From: Beijerinckiaceae bacterium
Lineage (GTDB): Bacteria > Pseudomonadota > Alphaproteobacteria > Rhizobiales > Beijerinckiaceae
Direction: 5' to 3'
DNA: 45,931 nucleotides
Assembly: GCA_947453205.1 (NCBI GenBank)
Contig: CANGFT010000033.1
Span: 1-45,931 of the forward strand
Position numbers and translations under genes: made by a program. The notes under the pieces were generated by a model. The model had not been told where the DNA came from, made no database searches, and saw only the letters and a program-made list of their open reading frames with translations. How positions within the stretch are numbered: the first letter of the stretch is position 1; each line of letters opens with the position of its first letter. Positions 33,024-41,422 of the stretch are shown here, in pieces.

Positions 33024-33779
33024 ATGGAAACGAAGACGACGCAAAAGGCCCCCCCGCAAGACGCCGACCAGTCGGCGCGCGCCGCGGCCGGCAAGCGGAT
33101 CGAAACCCGCGTCCTTCTGGTTGAGGACAGCGAGTCGGTCCGCCTCATGATCGGCGACTATCTGCGCAGCAACACCATGCAGGTGGACATGGCCTGGTCG
33201 GTCGCCGCCGCGCGTCGCTCGCTCGATCTTTTCAAGCCCGACATCGTGCTGCTGGACCTGAGCCTTGAGGATGGCGAATCCTTTGATCTGCTCACCTCCA
33301 TCTCCCGCGCCCAGATCCCCTGCATCGTCGTCTCCGCCCGCGAGTCGGCGCTGGACCGGGTGCTCTCCCTTGAGCTCGGCGCCCAGGACTACATCGTCAA
33401 GCCCGTGGAATTGCGCGAACTGCTCCTGCGCATCCGCATCGCCCTGAAGGGCGCGAGCCGTCGCGGCTCCCAGGGCGCCATGAACTCCCTCGTCTTCGGC
33501 GACCTTGAGGTCGATCAGGTCGAGCGCGAGATGATCTCGGACAAGAAGGTCCGCGTGCCCCTGACAAGCTCCGAATTCATCGTCCTGCGCCTGCTCGTCG
33601 CCAACAATGGCAAGTTTGTCGAGCGCACCGAGATGGCCCGCGTCATCGGCCGCTCGCGCATGAGCGATCAGAGCCGCGCGCTCGACGTTCTCGTGAGCCG
33701 TCTGCGCTCCAAGATCAAGAAGACCGGCTCGACGGTGACGATCAAAAACGTCCGGGGCCTCGGCTACGCGATTTACTGA
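33024..33779 (+). CDS. OmpR/PhoB-type response regulator
   Basis: The 251-residue cytoplasmic regulator has a ~25-residue polar N-terminal extension, a receiver domain (acidic pair Glu34-Asp35, phosphoacceptor Asp78 in LLDLS, Ser104, Lys126 in IVKP) and a winged-helix domain with VPLTSSEFIVLRLLV and KNVRGLGYAIY. All receiver residues needed for phosphorylation are present. The ATG at 33024 starts the well-formed protein; the upstream alternative lacks a site. It is convergent with a lone HPt and upstream of a hybrid kinase, and is a candidate final acceptor of that phosphorelay. Targets are unknown. Confidence 0.93.
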   Translation: METKTTQKAPPQDADQSARAAAGKRIETRVLLVEDSESVRLMIGDYLRSNTMQVDMAWSVAAARRSLDLFKPDIVLLDLSLEDGESFDLLTSISRAQIPCIVVSARESALDRVLSLELGAQDYIVKPVELRELLLRIRIALKGASRRGSQGAMNSLVFGDLEVDQVEREMISDKKVRVPLTSSEFIVLRLLVANNGKFVERTEMARVIGRSRMSDQSRALDVLVSRLRSKIKKTGSTVTIKNVRGLGYAIY

Positions 33780-33797
33780 GGCCTCGGGCCTCCCCGA

Positions 33798-33824
33798 CTG
33801 ACGGAGCCTGTGAAGGCCCGTCAG
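33798..33824. terminator. Hairpin between convergent regulator and HPt genes
   Basis: CTGACGG-A-GCCT-GTGA-AGGC-CCGTCAG gives an 11-bp stem with one bulge, 18 bases after the regulator stop and overlapping the HPt stop codon. It could serve both directions. T-runs are lacking, so termination is likely but not certain. Confidence 0.5.
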
Positions 33825-34150
33825 CCTTCGACAAGGGCCGCCATTTCCTTGCAGGCCATGGCCGTCTCGTCCAGCAGGGCCTGCGCGACCTCACGCCAAT
33901 CGGGGGGCAGACCATCCGCGAGCCGTGCAGCAATCGCCTCCCCCTGACGGGCGCCGTATTGGGCCAGCACGCCCTTGAGCAGATGGGCCTGCTTCCTGAC
34001 CTGCGCCTCGTCGCCCCGCTCCATGGCGGCCAGAAGAGCGGCGGAGGCGTTCTCGCAATCCTTTGTGAACTGGTCCTTGAGGGGACCGAACTGCTCCGCG
34101 CCAAGCAGGGAGATGATGTTTTTCAGATAGGCTTCGTCAAGATGCGCCAT
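33821..34150 (-). CDS. Stand-alone histidine phosphotransfer (HPt) protein
   Basis: The 109-residue all-helical protein carries the HPt motif AH56LLKGVLAQYGA, with His56 as the phospho-acceptor and the Lys-Gly that follow conserved. A lone HPt shuttles phosphate from the receiver of a hybrid kinase to a response regulator. Both possible partners flank it: the regulator at 33024 and the hybrid kinase at 34360, from which it is divergent. The upstream gap (34151-34359) is A/T-rich and may hold both promoters. The ribosome binding site is weak (GACGAG). Confidence 0.88.
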   Translation of the reverse strand: MAHLDEAYLKNIISLLGAEQFGPLKDQFTKDCENASAALLAAMERGDEAQVRKQAHLLKGVLAQYGARQGEAIAARLADGLPPDWREVAQALLDETAMACKEMAALVEG

Positions 34151-34359
34151 TGCAAAACTCGTCTTTGGAAACTCGCGTCAGATTGCAGTATCCTGTTGTG
34201 CTTATTAAATAACAAGTGTAAAGAAAATTGTGTGTCCGTTTTTTCTGATCCATCATCGAGTTTAGGATTTTGTCCTCGTCCACGAATGCTTCATTCCCTG
34301 ACTGGAACGTCCTGGCGCTTCACGGAGCCGAGGGCGGCGAGAGGGATTCGAGGCCGGGC

Positions 34360-36993
34360 ATGGGCGACATGAAGGGCCTGGCCTCCCCACGCCGCAAGCA
34401 GCGCGATCCCGGCAGGATCCCGTTTTATACGATCATCTTCGCCTGCGTCATCTCGCTGTTGGTGAGCTGGTTCGTCGTGTTCGAGATGAACGCGCGCACT
34501 GAGTCGGAAGTGCGTGAGGCCGCCTATCGCGAACTGCAACAGACCAGCGCCCTCTTCGCCGACCAGATCTCGAACTCCATCAACTCCATCGACGCCACCC
34601 TGCGCATGGGCAGCTATCTGCTCTCGGAGCGTTCGAGCCATCTCGACAAACTCATCGAGAAGAAGATCATCTCGCTTGAGCCGCTGGTCATGCTGACCTT
34701 CGTCGGCCCCGACGGGCGCGTGATCGAGACCAACGAGGGGCCTGACCCCAATGGCGCGGATCTGTCCGGGCTTGAGGAGGTGCGCGCCCATCTCGACAAC
34801 AATGTCGACGGGCTCTTCATCGGCCAGCCCATGCTGTCGCCGACCCAGAGCTGGGTCTTCCATATGTCCCGCAAGGTCACGGGGGCGGACGGGGCGACGC
34901 GCGGCGTTCTGATCGCCTCCATCAACCCCTATTATTTCGCCTGTTTCTGGGACGAGTTGCTCAAGGGCGACCGCATCGCCGCGCTTGACCCAGCGGTGAG
35001 CCTTTTCGGCTTTGATGGCGTGATCCGCACCGGCTCGCATCACCTTGAGCAATATCTCACGAGCCTGCATCCGCAGCAGGCCATCATGGACGCCACCAGC
35101 AGCGGCCTGACCGGACGCTTCCAGCATCAGCACGCCGGCGGCTTGCGCGAAAGCCATTTCACGAAGACCATGGACAAGCCGCTGATCGCGGTCGCGAGCT
35201 ATTCATCTCGGGCCATAGGCGTACGGGTGGCGCAGCAGCAACGCGAAGCCTATCTGATCGGGGTTTTGATCTCCTCGATCATCCTGGCCACGAGCTGCAT
35301 CCTCCTCTTCGCCATGAACACGAGCCGGATCAACGAGAAGCGCGCAAGCGCCGCGGAAGTGCGCCTCGCCTCCGCGCTCGACGTCATCAAGGACAGTTTC
35401 GCGATCTACGACTCCGAAGGCCGCCTCTGCGCCTTCAACCGCGCCTTCGCAGCCTCTTTCAACCAGCGCGGCGACGCCTCGGACCTGACGACGATCAACA
35501 CCTATCTCGCCACCGGCTCCCCAGCGTCCGATGAGCCCGGCAGCGGCGTTGTCGGCCGGGTGCGGACGCGCCGTCCAGTCAGCGGCAACCATACATATTC
35601 CCCCGACCGCCAGAACGAGCTCAATCTGGGAGACGGTCGCTGGCTGCGGGTCGAGAGCAGCCAGACGCCGATCGGCGAAACCGTCGTCTATGGCGCGGAC
35701 ATCAGCGAATCGCGTCGGCGCGAAGCCGCGCTTCTTCTGCACACGCGGCAGATCGAGGCGCAGGCGCAGAAGATGAAGGAGCTCGCCGAGCTTGCGGACC
35801 GCGCAGCGAAGGTGAAATCCTCCTTCCTCGCCGCCATGAGCCACGAGCTGCGCACGCCCCTCAACGCCATCAACGGCTTCGCGCAGGTGCTCGGCAAGAG
35901 CGCCATGGCCGAAGAGCCCAGGCACATCGCCACCCTCATCAACCAATCCTGCCGCCACCTGCTGGACATCGTCGACGACATCCTGGACTTCACGCGCCTC
36001 GAGGCGGACCGCGTCACCCTGCACCCAAGCCGCATCGTGCTGCGCAAGCTGTTCGAGGAGCTGATCGAAACTGCGTCCATCCTGACCAAGGACAAGCCGG
36101 TGAAGGCGCGATTCGACATTGCGCCCGACGTGCCCACCCATATCGTCGCGGACCTTCGCCGCCTGAAACAGGTGCTGCTGAACCTCGTCAGCAACGCCGC
36201 CAAGTTCACCCAGTCAGGCGAAGTGCGCCTGATCGCTGTGGCGGCTGGCGAGATGATCCGTTTTGAAGTGTCGGATACGGGCGAGGGCATAGATCCGAGC
36301 GTGGGGACCAGCATCTTCGAACCTTTCGAACAGGGCGCATCCTCCGGTCGGCTGCGCACCTCAGGCACCGGGCTCGGGCTCGCCATCACCAGACGCCTCG
36401 TCAACCTCATGGGCGGACGGATCGGTTATGAGAGCCATCTGGGGCGCGGCACGACCTTCCATGTCGAAATTCCGCTGATCGCAGGCAGGGCCCAGGACGA
36501 GGCGCCCGGCGCATCTGGCGCCGATGCGCCGCTTCCGCCGCTGCGGATTCTCATCGCCGAGGACGCGCCATCCTCGCGCCTGCTGCTGCGCATGGTTCTC
36601 GCCAAGCAGGGCCACAAGGTCGATGACTTCGAAAATGGCAAGACGGCGCTCGACGCTCTCCTGAAGAACGAATACGACCTCGCCATCCTCGATGTTCAAA
36701 TGCCGGTGATGGACGGAACCGAGGCCGCCGAGACCCTGCGCGCCTCGCGCCATCCCTCCGCCGACCTTCCGCTGATCGCGCTGACGGCGCAGGTGCTCGA
36801 CGATGAAGTCGAGCGAATCAGGGCGACCGGGTTCGACCTCGTGCTGGGCAAGCCCTTCATGGAGGAGGATCTCGTGAAGGGGATTCGCAAGGTTCTGAAA
36901 TTGAGCACGAAACCGGCTCAACCCCAGCTCAGGGCCGCAGTCAGCCTGCACGGCCAGCGCGCTCCCGAACTCGTGCACGACAAGAACGCCTGA
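34360..36993 (+). CDS. Membrane-bound hybrid sensor histidine kinase
   Basis: The 877-residue kinase has a basic N-terminus, TM1 (~22-43), a periplasmic sensor of ~250 residues resembling dCache/PDC domains, TM2 (~297-320), a PAS-like domain (~340-455), a coiled linker, HisKA with SH495ELRTPLNAI, HATPase with N-box LNLVSNAAKFT and GTGLGLAI, and a C-terminal receiver with Asp778 (ILDVQMPVMDG). It lacks an HPt domain, which the neighbouring gene supplies. ATG 34360 has GAGG 6 bases upstream; a TTG at 34270 would add 30 residues. The ligand sensed is not known. A hairpin CTGCGGC/GCCGCAG (36996-37024) follows the stop. Confidence 0.92.
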   Translation: MGDMKGLASPRRKQRDPGRIPFYTIIFACVISLLVSWFVVFEMNARTESEVREAAYRELQQTSALFADQISNSINSIDATLRMGSYLLSERSSHLDKLIEKKIISLEPLVMLTFVGPDGRVIETNEGPDPNGADLSGLEEVRAHLDNNVDGLFIGQPMLSPTQSWVFHMSRKVTGADGATRGVLIASINPYYFACFWDELLKGDRIAALDPAVSLFGFDGVIRTGSHHLEQYLTSLHPQQAIMDATSSGLTGRFQHQHAGGLRESHFTKTMDKPLIAVASYSSRAIGVRVAQQQREAYLIGVLISSIILATSCILLFAMNTSRINEKRASAAEVRLASALDVIKDSFAIYDSEGRLCAFNRAFAASFNQRGDASDLTTINTYLATGSPASDEPGSGVVGRVRTRRPVSGNHTYSPDRQNELNLGDGRWLRVESSQTPIGETVVYGADISESRRREAALLLHTRQIEAQAQKMKELAELADRAAKVKSSFLAAMSHELRTPLNAINGFAQVLGKSAMAEEPRHIATLINQSCRHLLDIVDDILDFTRLEADRVTLHPSRIVLRKLFEELIETASILTKDKPVKARFDIAPDVPTHIVADLRRLKQVLLNLVSNAAKFTQSGEVRLIAVAAGEMIRFEVSDTGEGIDPSVGTSIFEPFEQGASSGRLRTSGTGLGLAITRRLVNLMGGRIGYESHLGRGTTFHVEIPLIAGRAQDEAPGASGADAPLPPLRILIAEDAPSSRLLLRMVLAKQGHKVDDFENGKTALDALLKNEYDLAILDVQMPVMDGTEAAETLRASRHPSADLPLIALTAQVLDDEVERIRATGFDLVLGKPFMEEDLVKGIRKVLKLSTKPAQPQLRAAVSLHGQRAPELVHDKNA

Positions 36994-37231
36994 CGCTGCG
37001 GCAAGGCATTCCATGGGGCCGCAGGCGGCGCAGCCTCGCCATCCCAAAAGAGTTCAAATCACAACCAGAGGCGGATGGACCGCGTCGCGCCTTGCCGCGC
37101 GCAGCGCCGCTTGTCGCGCGCTTCTAACGCGGACACAGCAATATAATGAAAACGTAACACTCATTTCGGGGCGCTTTCATTACAACTGCTAATTCATAGC
37201 CCGGCTCATGTAGACATCCCGGAGACAGGGC
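36994..37231. other. Intergenic region before the KGG protein gene
   Basis: The 238-base gap starts with a 7-bp hairpin (36996-37002 with 37018-37024) and ends with an A/T-rich stretch including AATATAAT (37141-37148). Genes of the KGG type are often under the general stress sigma factor EcfG (GGAAC-N16/17-CGTT). I found only GGACA-N18-CGTAAC-like sequence at 37130-37158, which is not a convincing match. Confidence 0.35.
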
Positions 37232-37540
37232 ATGACAGAATCATCCGAAGATCCCCCGAAGCGCAAACGCGGCCTGGCCGCTCTCTCCCCCGAACGGCGC
37301 CGCGCCATCGCCGCCATGGGCGGCAAGTCGGTGCCGCCTGAGAAGCGCGCCTTCTCGCAGGATCCACAGTTCGCGGCGAAGGCCGGCCGCAAGGGCGGCA
37401 CGCTCGCCAAGGCCGAGAACCGCTTCTTCTCGCGCTTCCCCGAAAAGGCGGTCCTTGCCGGGCAGACCTCTGCGGAGCTGCGCCGCGCCAAGGCCGATGC
37501 GGCCGCCGCGGCTGAGAATAACGAAACCAAGAAGTCCTGA
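37232..37540 (+). CDS. KGG-repeat stress protein (con-10/GsiB-like)
   Basis: The 102-residue, highly charged cytoplasmic protein has the stress-induced acidophilic repeat pattern: GLAALSPERRRAIAAMGGKS, AFSQDPQFAAKAGRKGGTLA and an FSRFPEKAVLAG stretch, followed by an Ala/Lys/Glu tail. Such proteins are predicted largely disordered and are induced in stationary phase, drying or heat; biochemical function is unknown. GGAGA precedes the ATG. It lies between the hybrid kinase and a LuxR-type regulator and may be one of their targets, by position only. Confidence 0.83.
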   Translation: MTESSEDPPKRKRGLAALSPERRRAIAAMGGKSVPPEKRAFSQDPQFAAKAGRKGGTLAKAENRFFSRFPEKAVLAGQTSAELRRAKADAAAAAENNETKKS

Positions 37541-37546
37541 CAAAGA

Positions 37547-37576
37547 GCGCGCCGCGGCCGCTTGGCCACGGCGCGC
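37547..37576. terminator. Strong GC hairpin between convergent KGG and LuxR-type genes
   Basis: GCGCGCCG-C-GGCC-GCTT-GGCC-A-CGGCGCGC forms a 12-bp stem with one C/A mismatch and a tetraloop, 7 bases from both stops. T-runs are weak on both strands. A bidirectional terminator is likely. Confidence 0.6.
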
Positions 37577-37583
37577 CCTTGCT

Positions 37584-38366
37584 TCAGGCGCAGTGCTGCA
37601 TCGCCTCGTGAACCATGAAGGCCGCTTCCGTGCGGTTGCGCACCCGCAGCTTCTTCATGATGTTGCGCAGATGGACCTTCACGGTGCTCTCGCACATGTT
37701 CAGCTCATAGGCGATGACCTTGTTGGCCTTGCCGCGGCGCACGGCGTCCAGCACAGCGAGCTGGCGCGAGGTCAGTCCGGAGACGCCGCCGCCCATCGCA
37801 GCCATTCTCGCCTCATGCGGCCGGTTCGCCGCGATCAGGCTCGAGGCCGGAACATACATGCCGCCCGCCTGAACGAGCCTGATGGCCTCGGCCACCACCT
37901 TCAGGGACATGGTCATGGGAATGAACCCGCTCGCCCCCTGCTCCAGCGCCGCCGTCGCCTGAGAGGCCTCATCGCGTTCGGAGAGAATCACGACCCTGAC
38001 GCCACGTCCGGCGTTGATGATCCGCGAGATCCTGGCGCTGGCCGCCGCATCAATGAACTGGCCGCCGACGGAATAGACCACCAGCATGCCGTCGACCCCC
38101 TCCCTTGAGGCCTCGAGCCGGGCGATGAACTGGTCCGCCGAAGCATAGGAGACCAGATCGCCCCCCGCCTGCGTGACGAGGCACTGCTCCAGACATTCAC
38201 GCAGAAGCGGCCGCTTCTCAATGATGACGAGACGCTGCGGCGCTGGCGCAGGCTTCATCGCGGGCGCCTGCAGGTCGATCACCCCTTCCGCTGCGGCGTT
38301 GATGACAGCAGGCGGAAAGGATGCATCGCGCCAGTTCATGACTTCGATCTGATTATTGCTCCGCAT
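37584..38366 (-). CDS. LuxR/NarL-type regulator with a degenerate receiver domain
   Basis: The 260-residue regulator has an N-terminal ~43-residue tail, a receiver-like domain (~45-165) and a C-terminal HTH (GLTSRQLAVLDAVRRGKANK...ESTVKVHLRNIMKKL). In the receiver the acidic pair is Glu50-Lys51, the phosphoacceptor position holds Tyr98/Ser99 with no Asp, and the conserved Lys is missing (GFIPMTMS). It should therefore not be phosphorylated and may respond to a ligand, a partner or its own level. ATG 38366 has AAGGA at long spacing; ATG 38339 is possible. The upstream gap (38367-38583) is A/T-rich. Confidence 0.88.
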   Translation of the reverse strand: MRSNNQIEVMNWRDASFPPAVINAAAEGVIDLQAPAMKPAPAPQRLVIIEKRPLLRECLEQCLVTQAGGDLVSYASADQFIARLEASREGVDGMLVVYSVGGQFIDAAASARISRIINAGRGVRVVILSERDEASQATAALEQGASGFIPMTMSLKVVAEAIRLVQAGGMYVPASSLIAANRPHEARMAAMGGGVSGLTSRQLAVLDAVRRGKANKVIAYELNMCESTVKVHLRNIMKKLRVRNRTEAAFMVHEAMQHCA

Positions 38367-38583
38367 GGGTGAAACATCCTTCGATACAGGCTGTAAAGCC
38401 AGGTTACGAAGCAAGTATCCATATCAGTAATGTTTAATTCAATCGAAAAATGATACTTACATAGATATGCATATTTGATGCTTAATAGCGTCATTTGATC
38501 GTAAATTCATTAATCTTACGAATGATGATTAATATAAAAACACGAATACTTCTCACCCAAGGTCATCCGACCCCTTGAATAGC

Positions 38584-39627
38584 TCACTTCTCGGCGTGCA
38601 GCTTCTTCATATAGTCGAGCAACTCCTTCGGCGAGGCCGCGAGTTTTTCGATCAGGGCGAGGGCCTGCGCGCCGTCGACGGGGCTCACATCAAGGCCCAG
38701 CCGCTCGGCCTCCTTCAGATATTCGGCGTCATGCTGCATGGCCATGAAGGCGTCCTGCAGCGCCTTGGCGCGATCAGCGGGCAGGCCGGGGGGCGCCACC
38801 ATCGGACGCGAGAGCTGATAGGGCAATTCCGCAAGGCCGATCAGGGCGCGCGCGCGGTCATCCCTGGCCAATTCGCGGGCGGTCGGCGCATCGGGGAAAA
38901 GCTTGTGGCGGTCCGTCCTGCCGAACTGAAGAAGGGCCCGCACAGGCCCATCCGGCTTCAGCCAATCGGGCTTGGATGAGCTGACGGCGGAGAGGCCGAC
39001 GAAGCGTCCGTCCACCTCCTTGCGGTCCACCGCCAGAAAGATGGCGCCGCTGTCGGGATAGCCGGTGATGATCTTCACATTCAGGCCAATCGTGTCGCGC
39101 ATGAGCACCGCGACGTCATTGCCCGTCGCGCCCTCGGCGGTCCCGGCGAGCACAAGAGCCGGCCCGCCCGGCCTGACTGCATCCGCGATGGATTTCACCT
39201 CCGCGTCAGCGCGCGCGAACAGCAGATAGGAATCATTCGCTGAGCTCGACGCGGACCCGAGCCAGGTGAATTTGCGGGGATCGAATTGCACATTCGAATT
39301 GCCGCCCAGAATGCCCATCAAGGGCATGTCGCGCGCGAAGGCGCCGATCGTGAGCCCGTCCTTGGGCGCGGTCGTGTAGAGGAAATTCGTCGCGCGCAGC
39401 GAGCCTGCGCCCGGCATGTTCACCACCACCACCGAGGGATTGCCGGGAACATATTTGCCTATGTAGCGCGCCACGATGCGGGCATAGACGTCATAGCCCC
39501 CACCCGGCCCATATCCGAGCACGAGCTGCATCGACTTGCCCTTGTAGAAATCAGCCACCGCGTCCGCACAAGCCACATTGATGCTGGCCAACATGGCGAC
39601 GAGAGCGCCCAGGATGCGTGCGGACAT
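38584..39627 (-). CDS. TctC-like periplasmic solute-binding protein (6 of 7)
   Basis: The 347-residue receptor has a signal peptide (cut near ACA-DA, ~residue 22), then DFYKGKSMQLVLG, GGGYDVYARIVARY, YVPGNPSVVV and NMPGAGS. GGGGGAAA precedes ATG 39627. It is a single gene, divergent from the seventh receptor across 149 bases, with no enzyme genes beside either. It ends next to the A/T-rich upstream region of the LuxR-type regulator, which could control it. Confidence 0.9.
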   Translation of the reverse strand: MSARILGALVAMLASINVACADAVADFYKGKSMQLVLGYGPGGGYDVYARIVARYIGKYVPGNPSVVVVNMPGAGSLRATNFLYTTAPKDGLTIGAFARDMPLMGILGGNSNVQFDPRKFTWLGSASSSANDSYLLFARADAEVKSIADAVRPGGPALVLAGTAEGATGNDVAVLMRDTIGLNVKIITGYPDSGAIFLAVDRKEVDGRFVGLSAVSSSKPDWLKPDGPVRALLQFGRTDRHKLFPDAPTARELARDDRARALIGLAELPYQLSRPMVAPPGLPADRAKALQDAFMAMQHDAEYLKEAERLGLDVSPVDGAQALALIEKLAASPKELLDYMKKLHAEK

Positions 39628-39776
39628 GTTTCCCCCAAATGTCGTGTCGGCGTCATCTTCGCAGCCTCGCGATCCCCTGACAAGCCAGCGGCGCCCCGGC
39701 GCCCGAGGGGAGCCCGAGGGTTGACGGGGCCCCCGACAGGGTATGCAATCGCGCAAAAGGAACGGGAGGATCTGCG

Positions 39777-40805
39777 ATGATGAACCATTGGCGTCTGGCG
39801 CTCGCCCTCGCCCTCTCCATTCCCTGCGGCGCGGCCCCGGCGGCGGATGGCGCCTTTGCGGGCAAGGTCGTCACGGTGCTCATCCCGTCCAATCCCGGCG
39901 GCGGCATCGACGCCTATTCCCGGCTTCTGGCGCGCCATATCGGGCGCCATATTCCCGGCCAGCCCAGCGTCACCGTACAGAATGCGCCGGGCGCCGGCGG
40001 GCTGCGGGCGCTCAACATGCTCGTCGGCAAGCCGCCCCATGATGGAACGGTCATCCTCAATGTGAACTCGGGCAATGTGATCCATGAGTTGATGGGCGAG
40101 CCGGGCATGGACGTCTCGCTCAAGAAGCTCAACTGGCTTGGCGACATCAGCCAGAGCAATCCGGTCGACGTCACCTGGCCCCATTCGAAGATCAAGACTT
40201 TGGACGACGCGCGCAACAACGTCACCCGCGTCGGCGCGACGGGCGTCGGCTCAAGCCCGGCGCAGATCGCCTGGGCCTTCAATGCGCTGGCGGGCACGAA
40301 ATATCATGTGATCCTCGGCTATACAGGCGCGGGCGAATATGACCTTGCGATCCAGCGCGGCGAACTCGATGGCCGAAACGTCACGTCCTACACCAGCTAC
40401 ATGGCCGGGATCCCTGAGGAGGTGCGGCCGAAGATCAATCTTCTGGCGCAACTGGGGGTGCGCAAGGATCCCAATGTCCCCGACCATGTGCCGCTTCTGC
40501 TCGACATCGTGAAGGGCGATCCCAAGAAAGAGGCAGCCGCGCGGCTGCTCGCCCTCGCCTTCGCCTCCATCAACAGGCCCTTCGCCGTCTCGCCCGCCGT
40601 TCCCGCCGACCGCGTCGCCATGCTGCGGCAGGCCTTCGCCGATACGATGAAGGATCCACAATTCGTCGCTGAGGCGCAGCGCATGAATGCGGATCTCTCG
40701 CCCACCACCGGCGAACAGCTCGAAGCCTTCGTCAACGAGGCCCTCTCCTTCCCGCCGGAGATCGTGGAGCTCCTGAAAGAGGCGCTTCGCGAGCCAAAGC
40801 CCTGA
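39777..40805 (+). CDS. TctC-like periplasmic solute-binding protein (7 of 7)
   Basis: The 342-residue receptor has a signal peptide (cut near APA-AD, ~residue 22), then AFAGKVVTVLIPSN, PGGGIDAYSRLLARH, HIPGQPSVTV and NAPGAGG. GGGAGGA lies 6 bases before ATG 39777; the next codon-in-frame ATG at 39780 is equally possible. It is divergent from the sixth receptor. With 'IPSNPGGGID' it is nearest the classical Bug consensus of the seven. Confidence 0.9.
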   Translation: MMNHWRLALALALSIPCGAAPAADGAFAGKVVTVLIPSNPGGGIDAYSRLLARHIGRHIPGQPSVTVQNAPGAGGLRALNMLVGKPPHDGTVILNVNSGNVIHELMGEPGMDVSLKKLNWLGDISQSNPVDVTWPHSKIKTLDDARNNVTRVGATGVGSSPAQIAWAFNALAGTKYHVILGYTGAGEYDLAIQRGELDGRNVTSYTSYMAGIPEEVRPKINLLAQLGVRKDPNVPDHVPLLLDIVKGDPKKEAAARLLALAFASINRPFAVSPAVPADRVAMLRQAFADTMKDPQFVAEAQRMNADLSPTTGEQLEAFVNEALSFPPEIVELLKEALREPKP

Positions 40806-40881
40806 AACTGCGAAAGCCCTGTGAAGTCGAGGCCGGGGCTGCTAGAATGGCGTTGAAGCAAAGAGTGGAAGGGTTGAATTG

Positions 40882-41415
40882 ATGGAACGCAGCTCTGTTC
40901 GGGCAGCCATGCGCGGCGCGGCGGCGCTTTGCCTTGCTCTGGCGCTGGGCGGCTGTTTCCAGCCGGTCTATGGCCCGCAGGCCGCCCTGGGCGGACCGGG
41001 AACGAGCCTGCGCAGCGAACTGCAATCCATCGCCATCGCGCCTGTTCAGGGGCGCTTCGGCCACTACCTGACCGAAGAGCTGCGCTTTCTGCTCAACGGC
41101 ACGGGCGACCAGCAGAGCCCCCGCTATCGCCTGACCATCACCTTCACGCAGGCCAGCCAGACCGCCCTCGTCGACACCGTCACCGGCCGCGCGACGGCGA
41201 ACTCCCTGAGCGCGCGCGTCGATTACAAGCTGCTTCCGATCCTCGGCGGCGCCCCCGTCGCGGAGGGCTATGTCATTTCGCTCGCGGACTATGACCGCGC
41301 CAGCAACCGCTTCGCCAATGTGCGCGCCGCCCGCGATGCGGAAATCCGCAACGCCAAGGCGCTGGCGGACCAGATCAGGACAAGGCTCGCCACGACGCTT
41401 CTTGCGCCCTCCTGA
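40882..41415 (+). CDS. lptE: LPS-assembly lipoprotein LptE family
   Basis: The 177-residue protein has a lipoprotein signal with lipobox LGGC25, followed by FQPVYGP, the usual start of mature alphaproteobacterial LptE. A beta-rich middle (YRLTITFTQASQTALVDTVTGR) and a C-terminal helix (AEIRNAKALADQIRTRL) fit the fold. LptE plugs the outer-membrane LptD barrel that inserts lipopolysaccharide. GGAAGGG lies 8 bases before ATG 40882. In most alphaproteobacteria lptE lies between leuS and holA; neither is present here, which is unusual. It is convergent with rfbA across 7 bases. Confidence 0.82.
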   Translation: MERSSVRAAMRGAAALCLALALGGCFQPVYGPQAALGGPGTSLRSELQSIAIAPVQGRFGHYLTEELRFLLNGTGDQQSPRYRLTITFTQASQTALVDTVTGRATANSLSARVDYKLLPILGGAPVAEGYVISLADYDRASNRFANVRAARDAEIRNAKALADQIRTRLATTLLAPS

Positions 41416-41422
41416 CGAGAGT

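Noticed and set aside
37130..37158. EcfG-type (GGAAC...CGTT) promoter for the KGG gene
   Set aside because: The nearest match has wrong bases in both elements, so I do not call it.
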